A stretch of DNA of 64,000 bases from Rhodalgimonas zhirmunskyi (GTDB lineage: Bacteria > Pseudomonadota > Alphaproteobacteria > Rhodobacterales > Rhodobacteraceae). This document shows, piece after piece, positions 26,594 to 35,870 of this stretch. The position numbers were made by a program, and so were the translations under genes. How positions within the stretch are numbered: the first letter of the stretch is position 1; each line of letters opens with the position of its first letter. Location of the stretch: assembly GCA_030848925.1 (NCBI GenBank), contig JANFFA010000001.1, positions 124,001 to 188,000 of the forward strand, read 5' to 3'. A model generated the notes under the pieces. The model saw nothing but the letters and a program-made list of their open reading frames with translations, did no database searches and had not been told where the DNA came from.

Positions 26594-27184
26594 ATGAGCA
26601 CCATTATTCTCGCTATCGTGATCGGCGCCCTGTTTGGCGCCACGCTTGACCGGATCGGCGCGACCAATCCCAACTGGATCGGCAAGATGCTGAACCTCAC
26701 CAACCTGCACCTGATGAAGACCATCCTTCTGGCCATCGGCGTGGGGTCTTTCCTGATGTTCGGCGGTCAGATGCTGGGCCTTGTCGATGTCGGCCACATG
26801 AGCGTGAAAGCCGCCTATGTCGGCGTGTTCATTGGCGGTGTGCTGCTTGGCGGCGGCTGGGCTGCGGCGGGCTATTGCCCGGGCACCGGCGTGTGCGCGG
26901 CGGCCTCGGGGCGCAAGGATGCGCTGTTCTTCATCGCAGGCGGCCTTCTGGGCGCGGCGGCCTATATGGTCACATATCCGATGTGGAAGGCCAGCGGCCT
27001 GCTTGAGGACGTGGCCGGTGGCAAGGTCACCCTAGGCACTGTGCCCGGCTCGAAGTTCGAGGGTATCACCGGTGTGCAGGGCGATGTGCTTGGCCTTGTT
27101 CTGGGCCTTGCGTTCATCGTGATCGCCTTCATCCTGCCCGAACGTCTGGCAGGCCGTGGTGAGGCGATTGCCCCCGCCGAGTGA
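26594..27184 (+). CDS. YeeE/YedE family sulfur-compound transporter, second half
   Basis: The 196-residue membrane protein has five or so helices. AAAGYCPGTGVCAAASGRKD supplies the second conserved Cys site of the split YeeE transporter. It begins three bases after the first half ends, so cotranslation is expected. A rho-independent terminator follows, separating this pair from the xdhC-cox genes downstream. Confidence 0.9.
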   Translation: MSTIILAIVIGALFGATLDRIGATNPNWIGKMLNLTNLHLMKTILLAIGVGSFLMFGGQMLGLVDVGHMSVKAAYVGVFIGGVLLGGGWAAAGYCPGTGVCAAASGRKDALFFIAGGLLGAAAYMVTYPMWKASGLLEDVAGGKVTLGTVPGSKFEGITGVQGDVLGLVLGLAFIVIAFILPERLAGRGEAIAPAE

Positions 27185-27209
27185 CGCTTTCGGCATTTCA
27201 ATGATCGGG

Positions 27210-27242
27210 AACGGCTGCCCTTCGCGGGTGGCCGTTTTCTTT
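27210..27242 (+). terminator. Rho-independent terminator after the YeeE pair
   Basis: The stem AACGGCTGCCC / CGGGTGGCCGTT with a short UUCG-type loop is followed by TTTTCTTTT. Confidence 0.8.
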
Positions 27243-27346
27243 TGTGGCGGGAAGCCCCGTGTGCGGCGAGCGATTGATCTTGCCCCGGGCAGGGGCCATG
27301 CTGCGCGCAACACGTGGCAGGCCCCGCCGGGCCCGGAGGGAGAGAG

Positions 27347-28306
27347 ATGGAGCGGTTCGACAACATACCCGAAGTGGCGCTGTCCTGGGTGCGCGAGGGG
27401 CGCCGCGTGGCGCTGGCCACCGTGGTGCAGACATGGGGCAGCGCGCCGCGCCGCGTCGGCAGCCAGTTGGCGATTGCCGAGGATGGCGCGATGCAAGGCT
27501 CGGTCTCGGGCGGTTGCGTCGAGGGCGCGGTGATCACCGAGGCGCTCGAAGCGTTGGAGGACGGCCAAGCGCGGATGCTGGAATACGGGGTCAGCGATGG
27601 CGATGCCTTTGCCGTGGGGCTGGCCTGTGGCGGCACCATCCGGGTGATGGTGGAACCCATCGGCCCGGTGCTGCCCATCGCGGTTCTGGAGGAACTGGTC
27701 GCGGCGCGCGCCGCGCGCGAGGCGGTCGCGGTGCTGTCGCCCGAAAACGGACCGCGCCGTTTGGCGCGCGAGGGGTTCGAAGAGCGTTTCCGCATGGATC
27801 GCGCCGGGTTTGAAGAGGACGGCACATTCGTCACCATCCACAACCCGCCGCTGCGCATGATCGTGGTTGGCGCGGTGCATATCGCGCAGGCGCTGGTGCC
27901 GATGGCGCGGATCGCCGGGTTCGATCCGGTGGTGATCGACCCACGCCCGGCCTTTGCCTCGGAGGCGCGGTTTCCCGGTGAGACCATCCTTGAGGATTGG
28001 CCCGATGAGGCGGTCGAAAGCCTTGGGCTGGACGCGCGCACCGCGCTGGTGCTGCTGACGCATGATCCGAAGCTGGACGATCCGGCGCTGATCGCGGCGC
28101 TGCGCTCGCAAGTCTATTACATCGGCGCATTGGGTTCGACCCGGACCCACGCCAAGCGCGTCGCGCGGATGCAGGAGGCCGGGTTTTCCGAAGGCGAGAT
28201 CGCGCGCATTCACGGCCCCGTGGGCCTTGATATCGGGGCGGCGGGGCCGGCGGAAATCGCTGTGTCGATCCTTGGGCAGGCGATTGCCGTGCTGAGGTGC
28301 CCGTGA
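27347..28306 (+). CDS. XdhC family protein (molybdenum cofactor insertion)
   Basis: The 319-residue protein has the N-terminal XdhC/CoxI block VQTWGSAPRRVGSQLAI then GSVSGGCVEGAV. A C-terminal Rossmann domain follows (LRMIVVGAVHIAQAL, VIDPRPAFA) that ends with GSTRTHAKR and GPVGLDIGA. XdhC proteins bind molybdenum cofactor, promote its sulfuration and insert it into xanthine-oxidase-family enzymes. GGAGGGAGAG lies just before the start. The stop overlaps the next gene's GTG by three to four bases, and the CoxSLM-like subunits follow, so it is very likely their maturation factor. Confidence 0.93.
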   Translation: MERFDNIPEVALSWVREGRRVALATVVQTWGSAPRRVGSQLAIAEDGAMQGSVSGGCVEGAVITEALEALEDGQARMLEYGVSDGDAFAVGLACGGTIRVMVEPIGPVLPIAVLEELVAARAAREAVAVLSPENGPRRLAREGFEERFRMDRAGFEEDGTFVTIHNPPLRMIVVGAVHIAQALVPMARIAGFDPVVIDPRPAFASEARFPGETILEDWPDEAVESLGLDARTALVLLTHDPKLDDPALIAALRSQVYYIGALGSTRTHAKRVARMQEAGFSEGEIARIHGPVGLDIGAAGPAEIAVSILGQAIAVLRCP

Positions 28307-29304
28307 AGTTTGGCCCGGTTCCCCTGACCGCCGCCGAGGGCGCGATCCTCGCCCATTCGGTGCAGGCGGGCAAAAAGCGGCTGCGCAAAGGCATGGTGCT
28401 GGAAGAGGCGCATCTGACAGCGCTGGCCGCCGCCGGGCTGAGCGAGGTGACGGTGGCGCGGCTCGAAGCCGAAGACCTGCACGAAGACGCCGCCGCGCGC
28501 GCCGTGGCGGCGGCACTGATTTCGGGCGATGGCGATGGCCTCGGCGCCGGAACGGCCACCACCGGGCGGGTAAACCTGATCGCCCAAGGGGCAGGGGTCG
28601 TGGTGCTGGACGCGGACAAGATCGCGGCGGTGAACCGGGTGAACCCGATGATCACGGTGGCCACGGTGCCGCCCTTTCAGCAATTGGCAAAAGGCGGGCT
28701 GGCGGCGACGATCAAGATCATCTCCTACGGTGTGCCGGGCGCGGATGTGGGCCGCGCCGTGGCCCATGCGCGTGGCGCGATGCGGCTGGCCCGGCCCACG
28801 ATAGGCAGTGCCAGCCTGATCATCAGCGAAGTGGCGGGCGGGCCGAATGAAAAGCTGGCCGACAAGGGGCGCGCGGCGATCGAAGCACGTCTGACGGCGC
28901 TTGGCGTGACCCTTGACGAGGTGCTGGTGGTGGCGCACGCGGAAAAGCCGATGAAAAAGGCGGTGAAGCGGGCGAAGGGCGACTTGATCCTGATTCTGAC
29001 CGCATCGGCCACGTCCGATCTGCATGATGTCGCCCCCGAGGCGGTGCGCCGCGCGGGCGGGCGCATCCGCCGCTTCGGCATGCCGGTCGATCCCGGCAAC
29101 CTTCTGTTTATCGGCAAGTATGACAAGCGGGTGGTGATTGGCCTGCCGGGATGCGCGCGCTCACCGGCGCTCAACGGTGCGGACTGGGTGCTTTCGCGGG
29201 TGATCTGCGGACTGGATGTCGGCAAGAAAGAGATCGCCGCGATGGGCGTTGGGGGCCTGTTGAAAGAGATCCCGCTCAGGGGGCACCCGCGCGGCGTCGC
29301 CTGA
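28303..29304 (+). CDS. Molybdopterin-binding protein (MoeA/MoCF-like domain)
   Basis: The 333-residue protein has an N-terminal region like the MoeA entry domain ([27 protein letters not shown]). A molybdopterin-binding MoCF-like domain follows, with a final block reading [14 protein letters not shown] and [15 protein letters not shown]. It probably carries or transfers the pyranopterin cofactor, possibly cytidylating it for the enzyme encoded downstream; that is inference from context. The start is GTG at 28303, overlapping the xdhC stop in the pattern GTGA; an in-frame GTG six bases earlier is the alternative. Confidence 0.85.
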   Translation: MKFGPVPLTAAEGAILAHSVQAGKKRLRKGMVLEEAHLTALAAAGLSEVTVARLEAEDLHEDAAARAVAAALISGDGDGLGAGTATTGRVNLIAQGAGVVVLDADKIAAVNRVNPMITVATVPPFQQLAKGGLAATIKIISYGVPGADVGRAVAHARGAMRLARPTIGSASLIISEVAGGPNEKLADKGRAAIEARLTALGVTLDEVLVVAHAEKPMKKAVKRAKGDLILILTASATSDLHDVAPEAVRRAGGRIRRFGMPVDPGNLLFIGKYDKRVVIGLPGCARSPALNGADWVLSRVICGLDVGKKEIAAMGVGGLLKEIPLRGHPRGVA

Positions 29305-29425
29305 TCCTTCGGCATTGCCCGTGGGGGAATTGGCGATATGCCTGAAATTTCACCTGTTCAAGTGGCAAGGTGCGTGCTTAACTCGCCCCACCAAGGGAAA
29401 ATTTGGTACCAAGGGAGGATACCGC

Positions 29426-29911
29426 ATGCCACAGGTCAGTATGACCGTGAACGGCAAATCCGCGACCGGAGAGGTCGAGGGCCGCACGCTTCTTAGCACA
29501 TTTCTGAGGGAAAACCTGAACCTCACCGGCACTCATATCGGCTGTGACACCAGCCAATGTGGCGCCTGCACCGTCCATGTCGATGGCAAGCAGGTGAAAA
29601 GCTGCACCATGCTCGCGCTCGAGGCCGAAGGGGCCGAGATCGCCACGATCGAAGGGCAGGCCGCCGAGGACGGCACGCTCAACGCGATCCAGCAGGCGTT
29701 TCAGGATCATCACGGGCTTCAGTGCGGGTTTTGCACGCCGGGCATGGTGATGGCGGCGGCGTCGCTCCTGAAGGAAAACCCCAAGCCGAGCGAGGCCGAG
29801 GTGCGCCACCATCTGGAAGGTAACCTGTGCCGTTGCACCGGCTATCATAACATCGTCAAGGCGATCATGGCGGCCAGCGGTCAGGACGTGAGCGCCATCG
29901 CGGCGGAATAA
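29426..29911 (+). CDS. Form II CO-dehydrogenase-like small (2Fe-2S) subunit
   Basis: The 161-residue protein holds two [2Fe-2S] clusters. The ferredoxin-like site is [17 protein letters not shown] with a following Cys, and the helical-domain site is CGFCTPGM with CRCTG. It relays electrons from the molybdenum site to FAD. The order small-large-medium (S-L-M) is the form II order. AAGGGAGGA seven bases upstream decides the ATG at 29426. Confidence 0.93.
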   Translation: MPQVSMTVNGKSATGEVEGRTLLSTFLRENLNLTGTHIGCDTSQCGACTVHVDGKQVKSCTMLALEAEGAEIATIEGQAAEDGTLNAIQQAFQDHHGLQCGFCTPGMVMAAASLLKENPKPSEAEVRHHLEGNLCRCTGYHNIVKAIMAASGQDVSAIAAE

Positions 29912-29979
29912 CGCGGAGAGGGACGGGGCCCCGCGTGGAGGAGCGCGGACCCGGACACCGCAATTTAGGGAGGATTGAC

Positions 29980-32355
29980 ATGCCTAAGGATGGAGGCCCC
30001 AACGGGGGCATCGGCGCCAGCACAACGCGGCGCGAGGACGTTCGCTTTCTCAGCGGCACGGGAAATTACACAGACGACATCAACATTCGCGGTCAGGCTT
30101 ACGTGCATTTCCTGCGCTCTGACGTGGCGCATGGCAGGCTGAACAAGGTCGACACGTCCGAGGCGGCCAAGATGCCGGGCGTGGTGCGGATCTTTACCGG
30201 CGCGGATTTCGAAGGGATCGGCGGGCTGCCCTGCGGCTGGTGCGTGACCGACAAGCACGGCCAGCCGATGCAGGAACCGGCGCACCCGGTTCTGGCTCAG
30301 GGAAAGGTGCGTCACGTCGGCGATCCGATTGCCGCCGTGGTGGCCGAAACGCCCGAACAGGCGCGCGATGCCGCCGAAATGATCGAGCTTGATATCGAAG
30401 AACTGCCCGCCGTGATCGACATGAAGGCGGCGCTAGAGGACGGCGCGCCCAAGGTGCATGACGACCTGACCTCGAACCTCTGCTATGACTGGGGCTTCGT
30501 CGAGGAAAACAAGGACGCGGTCGCCAAGGCCTTTGACGAGGCGGCGCATGTGACCACGCTGGAACTCAGGAACCAGCGGCTCGTGGCCAACCCGATGGAG
30601 CCGCGCGTGGCTATTGGCGATTTCAACCGCGCCACCGGCGATCACACGCTTTACACTACCTCGCAGAACCCGCATGTGATCCGGCTTCTGATGGGCGCCT
30701 TCGTGCTTGGCATTCCCGAGCACAAGCTGCGCGTTGTCGCGCCGGATGTGGGCGGCGGCTTTGGCACCAAGATCTTCCACTACGCGGAAGAGGCGTTCTG
30801 CACCTTTGCCGCCAAGGCGGTGAACCGCCCGGTGAAGTGGACATCGTCCCGCTCCGAGGCGTTCATCTCGGATGCCCATGGCCGCGATCACGTGACCACG
30901 ATCCAGCTGGCGCTGGACAAGGACAACAACTTCACCGCGCTCAGGACCGACACCCATGCCAATATGGGCGCTTACCTGTCGACCTTTGCCCCGTCGGTGC
31001 CGACGTGGCTGCATGGCACGCTGATGGCGGGCAACTACAAGACGCCGCTGATCTATGTGAATGTGAAGGCGGTCTTTACCAACACGGTGCCGGTGGATGC
31101 CTATCGCGGCGCGGGCCGCCCCGAGGCGACCTTCCAGCTGGAACGCGTGATCGACAAGGCCGCGCGTGAGCTGGGCGTCGATCCGGTAGAGTTGCGGCGG
31201 CAGAATTTCATCACCGAGTTCCCCTATGCCACGCCCGTCGCGGTGGAATACGACACCGGCGATTATCACGGCACGATGGATGTGCTGGAGAGTATGATCG
31301 ACCGGGCCGGGTTCGACGCGCGGCGCAAGGAAAGCGAAGCGCGCGGCAAGCTGCGCGGGCTTGGCGTCAACTGCTATATCGAGGCTTGCGGCATCGCGCC
31401 AAGCAACCTTGTCGGGCAGCTGGGCGCACGCGCAGGGCTTTACGAGTCGGCCACCGTGCGGGTGAATGCCACCGGCGGGATCGTCGTGATGACGGGCTCG
31501 CACAGCCACGGGCAGGGGCATGAAACCACCTTCCCGCAGGTGATTGCCGAGATGATCGGGATCGACGCCAGCATGGTTGAGATCGAGCATGGCGACACCG
31601 ACAAGGCGCCGATGGGTATGGGCACCTATGGCTCGCGCTCGATCGCCGTGGGGGGCAGCGCCATGGTGCGCGCCGCTGAAAAGGTGATCAACAAGGCCAA
31701 GAAGATCGCCGCGCACCTGCTTGAGGCGTCCGAGGCCGATATCGAGCTGGCCGATGGGCAGTTCAGCGTCGCGGGCACCGACAAGGCCGTGGCTTGGGGC
31801 GATGTCTGCCTTGCCGCCTATGTGCCGCACAACTACCCGCTGGAAGAGATCGAGCCGGGGCTGGAGGAGACCGCGTTCTATGACCCGGCGAACTTCACCT
31901 ATCCCTCGGGCGCCTATGCCTGCGAGGTGGAGGTCGACCCCGACACCGGCAAGGTCGAGATCCTGTCCTTTGCCGCCGCCGACGATTTCGGCAACATCAT
32001 CAACCCGATGATCGTTGACGGGCAGGTGCATGGCGGGATCGGTCAGGGCATCGGTCAGGCGCTTCTGGAAAGCTGTGTCTATGACGAGGACGGACAGCTT
32101 CTGAGCGCGTCCTACATGGATTACGCCATGCCACGCGCCAGCGATGTGCCGTTCTACGCGGTGGATCATTCGAGCCAGACGCCCTGCACCCACAATCCGC
32201 TGGGCGTGAAGGGCTGTGGTGAGGCCGGGGCGATCGGATCGCCCCCTGCGATCGTCAACGCGGTCGTGGATGCGTTGCGTTCGGGCGGGCATGACATCTA
32301 TCATGTCGACATGCCGGTCAGCCCGTCGCGCGTCTGGGCCGCGATGCAGGGCTAA
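29980..32355 (+). CDS. Form II CO-dehydrogenase-like large (molybdenum) subunit
   Basis: The 791-residue xanthine-oxidase-family catalytic subunit has [12 protein letters not shown] and the C-terminal [16 protein letters not shown], whose Glu is the catalytic base. The active-site loop reads AYRGAGR at residues 374-380, the form II signature. True CoxL (form I) has AYxCSFR with a Cys that binds copper. The enzyme is therefore a molybdenum hydroxylase of uncertain substrate, and CO oxidation is not supported by the motif. AGGGAGGA precedes the start. It is followed by the FAD subunit after a dispersed repeat. Confidence 0.93.
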   Translation: MPKDGGPNGGIGASTTRREDVRFLSGTGNYTDDINIRGQAYVHFLRSDVAHGRLNKVDTSEAAKMPGVVRIFTGADFEGIGGLPCGWCVTDKHGQPMQEPAHPVLAQGKVRHVGDPIAAVVAETPEQARDAAEMIELDIEELPAVIDMKAALEDGAPKVHDDLTSNLCYDWGFVEENKDAVAKAFDEAAHVTTLELRNQRLVANPMEPRVAIGDFNRATGDHTLYTTSQNPHVIRLLMGAFVLGIPEHKLRVVAPDVGGGFGTKIFHYAEEAFCTFAAKAVNRPVKWTSSRSEAFISDAHGRDHVTTIQLALDKDNNFTALRTDTHANMGAYLSTFAPSVPTWLHGTLMAGNYKTPLIYVNVKAVFTNTVPVDAYRGAGRPEATFQLERVIDKAARELGVDPVELRRQNFITEFPYATPVAVEYDTGDYHGTMDVLESMIDRAGFDARRKESEARGKLRGLGVNCYIEACGIAPSNLVGQLGARAGLYESATVRVNATGGIVVMTGSHSHGQGHETTFPQVIAEMIGIDASMVEIEHGDTDKAPMGMGTYGSRSIAVGGSAMVRAAEKVINKAKKIAAHLLEASEADIELADGQFSVAGTDKAVAWGDVCLAAYVPHNYPLEEIEPGLEETAFYDPANFTYPSGAYACEVEVDPDTGKVEILSFAAADDFGNIINPMIVDGQVHGGIGQGIGQALLESCVYDEDGQLLSASYMDYAMPRASDVPFYAVDHSSQTPCTHNPLGVKGCGEAGAIGSPPAIVNAVVDALRSGGHDIYHVDMPVSPSRVWAAMQG

Positions 32356-32371
32356 GTGGATACGGGGGGAT

Positions 32372-32445
32372 CGGGGGCCAGCCCCCGAGGTGCAAAATGC
32401 TTTGCATTTTGTCACCACCCCCGGGATATTTCTGGTCAGATGAAG
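32372..32445 (+). repeat. Dispersed intergenic repeat, copy 4, with inserted hairpin
   Basis: TCGGGGGCCAGCCCCCGA is followed by a second palindrome (GCAAAATGCTTTGCATTTTG), then CCCCCGGGATATTT and CTGGTCAGATGAAG. It has the same ends as copy 2, but a small hairpin separates the two parts. It sits between the large- and medium-subunit genes. Confidence 0.75.
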
Positions 32446-32483
32446 CGAGGGGCGCGTGCCCTTTGTCTTCCGGAGGAACGAAA

Positions 32484-33263
32484 ATGTATGAATTCGAATT
32501 CGTAAGGCCCGGCAGCGTGGCCGAAGCCATCAAGGCCCTGGGCGAGGATGAGGCGCAGCCGCTGAGCGGTGGGCAGACCCTGATCCCGACGCTGAAGCAG
32601 CGGCTGGCGATGCCATCGAAACTGGTCAGCCTGACCGGCATCGCCGAGATGCAGGGAATCACCGCCTCGGGCGACGGGGTGAGCGTGGGCGGGGCGACCT
32701 GCCATGCCGACGTGGCCGCCGATGGCACCATCCCGGCGCTCTCGGCGTTGGCGGGCGGGATTGGTGATCCGGCGGTGCGCAATCGTGGCACCATCGGTGG
32801 ATCGCTGGCCAACAACGATCCGGCGGCCTGTTACCCGGCGGCGGCGCTGGGGCTGGGCGCGACGATCAAGACCAACAAGCGCGAGATCGCGGCGGATGAC
32901 TATTTCGTCGGCCTGTTCGAAACCGCGCTGGACGAGGGCGAGATCGTCACCGCGGTGACGTTCCCGAAACCCGAAGCGGCGAATTACCAGAAGTTCGAAC
33001 AACCCGCCTCGCGCTTTGCGCTGGTCGGCGTGTTCGTGGCCAAGACCGGCGGCGGCGTGCGCGTCGCCGTGACCGGGGCAAGCGAAGGCGGTGTGTTCCG
33101 CTGGAGCGCCGCGGAAGAGGCGCTGGCCAAGGATTTCAGCGCTTCGGCACTGGACGGCATGGCGCCCGACGCCGACGGCATGATGAGCGACCTGCACGGC
33201 ACCGCCGCGTATCGCGCGCATCTGGTCGGGGTTCTGACCCGGCGGGCCGTCGCCGCCTGCTGA
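32484..33263 (+). CDS. Form II CO-dehydrogenase-like medium (FAD) subunit
   Basis: The 259-residue flavoprotein has the FAD-binding motifs LSGGQTLIP (from about residue 27) and RNRGTIGGSLANNDPA, typical of the CoxM/XdhA flavin subunit. It completes the S-L-M trio. CGGAGGAACG lies just before the ATG at 32484. A strong terminator 20 bp after the stop marks the end of the operon. Confidence 0.93.
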   Translation: MYEFEFVRPGSVAEAIKALGEDEAQPLSGGQTLIPTLKQRLAMPSKLVSLTGIAEMQGITASGDGVSVGGATCHADVAADGTIPALSALAGGIGDPAVRNRGTIGGSLANNDPAACYPAAALGLGATIKTNKREIAADDYFVGLFETALDEGEIVTAVTFPKPEAANYQKFEQPASRFALVGVFVAKTGGGVRVAVTGASEGGVFRWSAAEEALAKDFSASALDGMAPDADGMMSDLHGTAAYRAHLVGVLTRRAVAAC

Positions 33264-33283
33264 GGCTTTGATCGCTTTTCTGG

Positions 33284-33318
33284 AAAAGGCCCTGCCGGAT
33301 GCGGCGGGGCCTTTTTCG
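33284..33318 (+). terminator. Rho-independent terminator ending the cox-like operon
   Basis: AAAAGGCCCTGCCG pairs with CGGCGGGGCCTTTT around the loop GATG, with a final T-run. Confidence 0.88.
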
Positions 33319-33321
33319 TAA

Positions 33322-33921
33322 TCAAAGCGGCTTGCGGGCGATGAAATCGATCAGGGCAGAGCGGCCGGAATGGCCCTTGCCCTCGTCAAGGTCGCGCTCG
33401 TGGGGGCGGTTTTCGAGGATCTCCCAGCCCGAAAAGGCCCCGGCCAGAAGATCGGGCGTATAGAGGTTTTCCAAAGCGCGCGGCCCCCCGGTGCCGTAGT
33501 CCAGCTGTTTCGGGGTATAGCCGTGCAGCATCAGCAGGCCGCCCGGCGCGGTGGTCTGGGCCATTTTGTCAAACAGGGCGGCGCGCTCTTTCGGGCCGAC
33601 AAACTGGATGAAGATGCCAAGCGTGATGTCGAACGGGCCCTTCACCGGGAATGGGTCGGCGATCACGTCAGCCTTGTGAAGATCGACCTCGACATCATGC
33701 TCCCGCGCCAACGCGCGCGCCTTGGCGATGGCCGAAGGCGCGAATTCCAGCGCGGTGACGGTCAGCCCTTGGCGCGCAAGGTAGACGGAATTGCGCCCCT
33801 CGCCATCGGCCACGGACAGTGCCGAAAGGCCGGGGGTGAGATAATCCGCATGGTCGGGCAGGAACCGGGCCGGGGCCTTGCCGAACACGTAGTCCGGGGT
33901 CTGGAAACGGGTTTCCCACAT
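33322..33921 (-). CDS. Class I SAM-dependent methyltransferase (TehB-like)
   Basis: The 199-residue protein begins WETRFQTPDYVFGKAPARFL, the usual start of small thiopurine/tellurite-type methyltransferases. The SAM motif is ALSVADGEGRNSVYLA (the Gly-rich loop here GEGRNS) with later LEFAPSAI. The substrate is unknown. It is convergent with the cox-like operon and separated from it by the terminator. Confidence 0.85.
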   Translation of the reverse strand: MWETRFQTPDYVFGKAPARFLPDHADYLTPGLSALSVADGEGRNSVYLARQGLTVTALEFAPSAIAKARALAREHDVEVDLHKADVIADPFPVKGPFDITLGIFIQFVGPKERAALFDKMAQTTAPGGLLMLHGYTPKQLDYGTGGPRALENLYTPDLLAGAFSGWEILENRPHERDLDEGKGHSGRSALIDFIARKPL

Positions 33922-33949
33922 GGGTCTGGCTCTCCTGATGTTGAAACCA

Positions 33950-33979
33950 AAAACGCCCCGTCGATGGACGGGGCGCCTT
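33950..33979 (-). terminator. Terminator of infC
   Basis: CGCCCCGTC at 33954-33962 pairs with GACGGGGCG at 33967-33975. Read on the minus strand the stem is followed by TTTTTGG, in the correct orientation for infC. Confidence 0.75.
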
Positions 33980-34027
33980 GAAATCGGGGCGAGGGCGTGT
34001 TGCCCCCGGCGCAGCCTTGCTGCGGGC

Positions 34028-34573
34028 TTACTTCGGCAGCGGCGCCACGATCATGATCATCTGGCGGCCTTCCATCTTGGGCATGTTCTCGATCTTGCCG
34101 ACTTCTTGCACATCGTCTGCGACGCGCTCGAGCAGCTCACGACCAAGGTTCTGGTGCGCCATTTCACGACCACGGAAGCGCAGGGTGACCTTTACCTTGT
34201 CGCCATTCTGCAGAAACTTCAGCACGTTGCGCATTTTCACGTCGTAATCATGCGTGTCGGTGTTGGGCCGGAACTTGACCTCTTTGACCTCGATGATCTT
34301 CTGCTTCTTGCGGGCTTCGGATTCGCGCTTTTGCTGTTCGTACTTGAACTTGCCGAAATCCATGATCTTGCAGACCGGCGGTGTGGCGTTGGGCGAAATC
34401 TCGACCAGGTCCAGCCCGGCTTCCTCGGCCATGCGCATGGCCTCTTCGGGCGTCACGACACCGACGTTTTCGCCTTCGGCGCCGATCAGGCGGATTTCGG
34501 AGGCACGGATACGATCGTTTACGCGCGGGCCGGTGTCACGGGTGGGCGGCGCGTTGTGGGGTCTGCGGGCTAT
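34028..34573 (-). CDS. infC: Translation initiation factor IF-3 with an AUA start
   Basis: IF-3 binds the 30S subunit and proofreads start codons. The conserved N-terminal block ([21 protein letters not shown], split here by its length) lies upstream of the first ATG/GTG/TTG in frame (GTG at 34456), so the gene must start earlier. The only reasonable start is ATA at 34573, read as [13 protein letters not shown], preceded by GAAGGAC with a seven-base spacer. Rare start codons let IF-3 repress its own translation, as in E. coli, where infC starts with AUU. The protein is 181 residues with the C-terminal domain ending IMIVAPLPK. Confidence 0.95.
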   Translation of the reverse strand: MARRPHNAPPTRDTGPRVNDRIRASEIRLIGAEGENVGVVTPEEAMRMAEEAGLDLVEISPNATPPVCKIMDFGKFKYEQQKRESEARKKQKIIEVKEVKFRPNTDTHDYDVKMRNVLKFLQNGDKVKVTLRFRGREMAHQNLGRELLERVADDVQEVGKIENMPKMEGRQMIMIVAPLPK

Positions 34574-34783
34574 GGTATTTGTCCTTCAATGGTTCTGGAA
34601 CTGTGTCAGTGCTGCAAGGTAATGCCGGGGGCGCGCCGGTTCAAGCGGGTTTATTGCGCCATTTCCAGCCGATAAGGCGCAATTCGGGGCTTGAAGCTTC
34701 CTTCGATGCCCGGCATCTGGTCAACTGCTGGATGAATAGGCATCCGCAAGACTTTCAGAAAGACCTTAGGGGGTATGAGGAAC

Positions 34784-35722
34784 ATGAAGAATCTGGTGTG
34801 GGTCATTGTCATCGCGCTCGTTCTGGGCGTTGGATACTACGTCTATAACGGGCAGAACGTGAAAGAGGCGGTCGAAAGCGTCGCCGGAGACGTGGCATCG
34901 ACGGCGGAATCGGCTGTCGAGGGCACGAAAGACACGGTCAGTGCGACGACGGAAGCGGCCAGCGATGCGGCTGCAAGCGCGACGGAAACCGTGACCGAGA
35001 TGGCGCAAGAGGCCGCCGAAACGGCACAGGATGCCGCCGAGCAGGCCGGTGAAGCCGCACAGGAAGCGGCCGAGGCCGTGGCCACCGTGACCGGTGATGT
35101 TGCCGAGGGCGCACAAGAGGCCGCAGAGCAGGCCGGCGAAGCCGCCGCAGAAGTGGCCGAGCAAGCCGCCGAAAAAGCGCAGGACATGGCCGATAAAGCC
35201 GCTGAAACCGCAAGCGAAGCGGTCGAGACCGCTGCCGAAGCGACCCAAGCCGCGCAAGAAGCCGTGAGCGATGCGGCGACGGCAACCGAGACGGCAACCG
35301 AAACCGCCACAGAAACCGCGACGGAAACCGCAACCGAGGCCACCGAAGCGGCCACAGACGCAGCCAGCGAAACTGCGACCGAGGCGACTGAAGCGGCAAC
35401 CGAGACGGCAACCGAAGCCGCGTCGGAAGCAGCCGAGACTGCCGAAGCCGCCAGCGAAGCTGCCGCTGAAACCGCTACGGAGACCACTGAAGCGGCGACT
35501 GAGGCTGCGACTGAAACCGCAAGCGAAAGCGCCGGCTCCATGGCCGAGCTTTTGAGCGTTGACGGCTTCAACCTCGACAAGGTGACCGAGATGATCGACG
35601 CCAGCGACAAGATCCCGGCGATGCAGAAGACCCTGCTCAAGACCGGGCTTCAGAAAGCCAAGGACAATCCCGAACTGCTGAAAGTGGCGCTCGAGAAGGT
35701 CCGCGAAGCGATCGGGATGTAA
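34784..35722 (+). CDS. Membrane-anchored Ala/Glu/Thr-repeat protein
   Basis: The 312-residue protein has one N-terminal membrane segment (about residues 2-21), then roughly 230 residues built almost only from Ala, Glu, Thr, Ser, Val and Gln. These fall in loose 4-, 7- and 11-residue periods such as AAEQAGEAAQEAAE and TETATETATE. It ends with a compact, ordinary C-terminal domain (SMAELLSVDGFNLDKVTEM onward, about residues 254-312). The repeat zone resembles LEA-like or phasin-like amphipathic helices. ATG 34784 is preferred since TGAGGA lies five bases upstream; 34775 is an alternative. A terminator follows. Confidence 0.85.
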   Translation: MKNLVWVIVIALVLGVGYYVYNGQNVKEAVESVAGDVASTAESAVEGTKDTVSATTEAASDAAASATETVTEMAQEAAETAQDAAEQAGEAAQEAAEAVATVTGDVAEGAQEAAEQAGEAAAEVAEQAAEKAQDMADKAAETASEAVETAAEATQAAQEAVSDAATATETATETATETATETATEATEAATDAASETATEATEAATETATEAASEAAETAEAASEAAAETATETTEAATEAATETASESAGSMAELLSVDGFNLDKVTEMIDASDKIPAMQKTLLKTGLQKAKDNPELLKVALEKVREAIGM

Positions 35723-35756
35723 TCCCACCGTTGCAACGGTTTGAATACGCAAAAGG

Positions 35757-35786
35757 AAACCCCCGCCAGATTGGCGGGGGTTTTTT
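35757..35786 (+). terminator. Rho-independent terminator after the repeat protein
   Basis: AAACCCCCGCCA pairs with TGGCGGGGGTTT around a GAT loop, followed by TTTT. Confidence 0.9.
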
Positions 35787-35870
35787 CGTTCTTAGGTGTT
35801 TTCGGGGTGTTACCGGCGGTGTTTCCGGTGATCTGATCGGGGCAGGGGCCGCGTTCACCCCGACTGGGGA

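Noticed and set aside
30433..32418. 661-codon open frame on the minus strand opposite the large cox-like subunit
   Set aside because: It is the mirror of a well-supported gene; high-GC codon usage leaves long antisense frames and the translation has no family motif.
29426..33263. Calling the cluster form I CO dehydrogenase (coxMSL)
   Set aside because: The active-site loop is AYRGAGR, not AYxCSFR, and the gene order is S-L-M.
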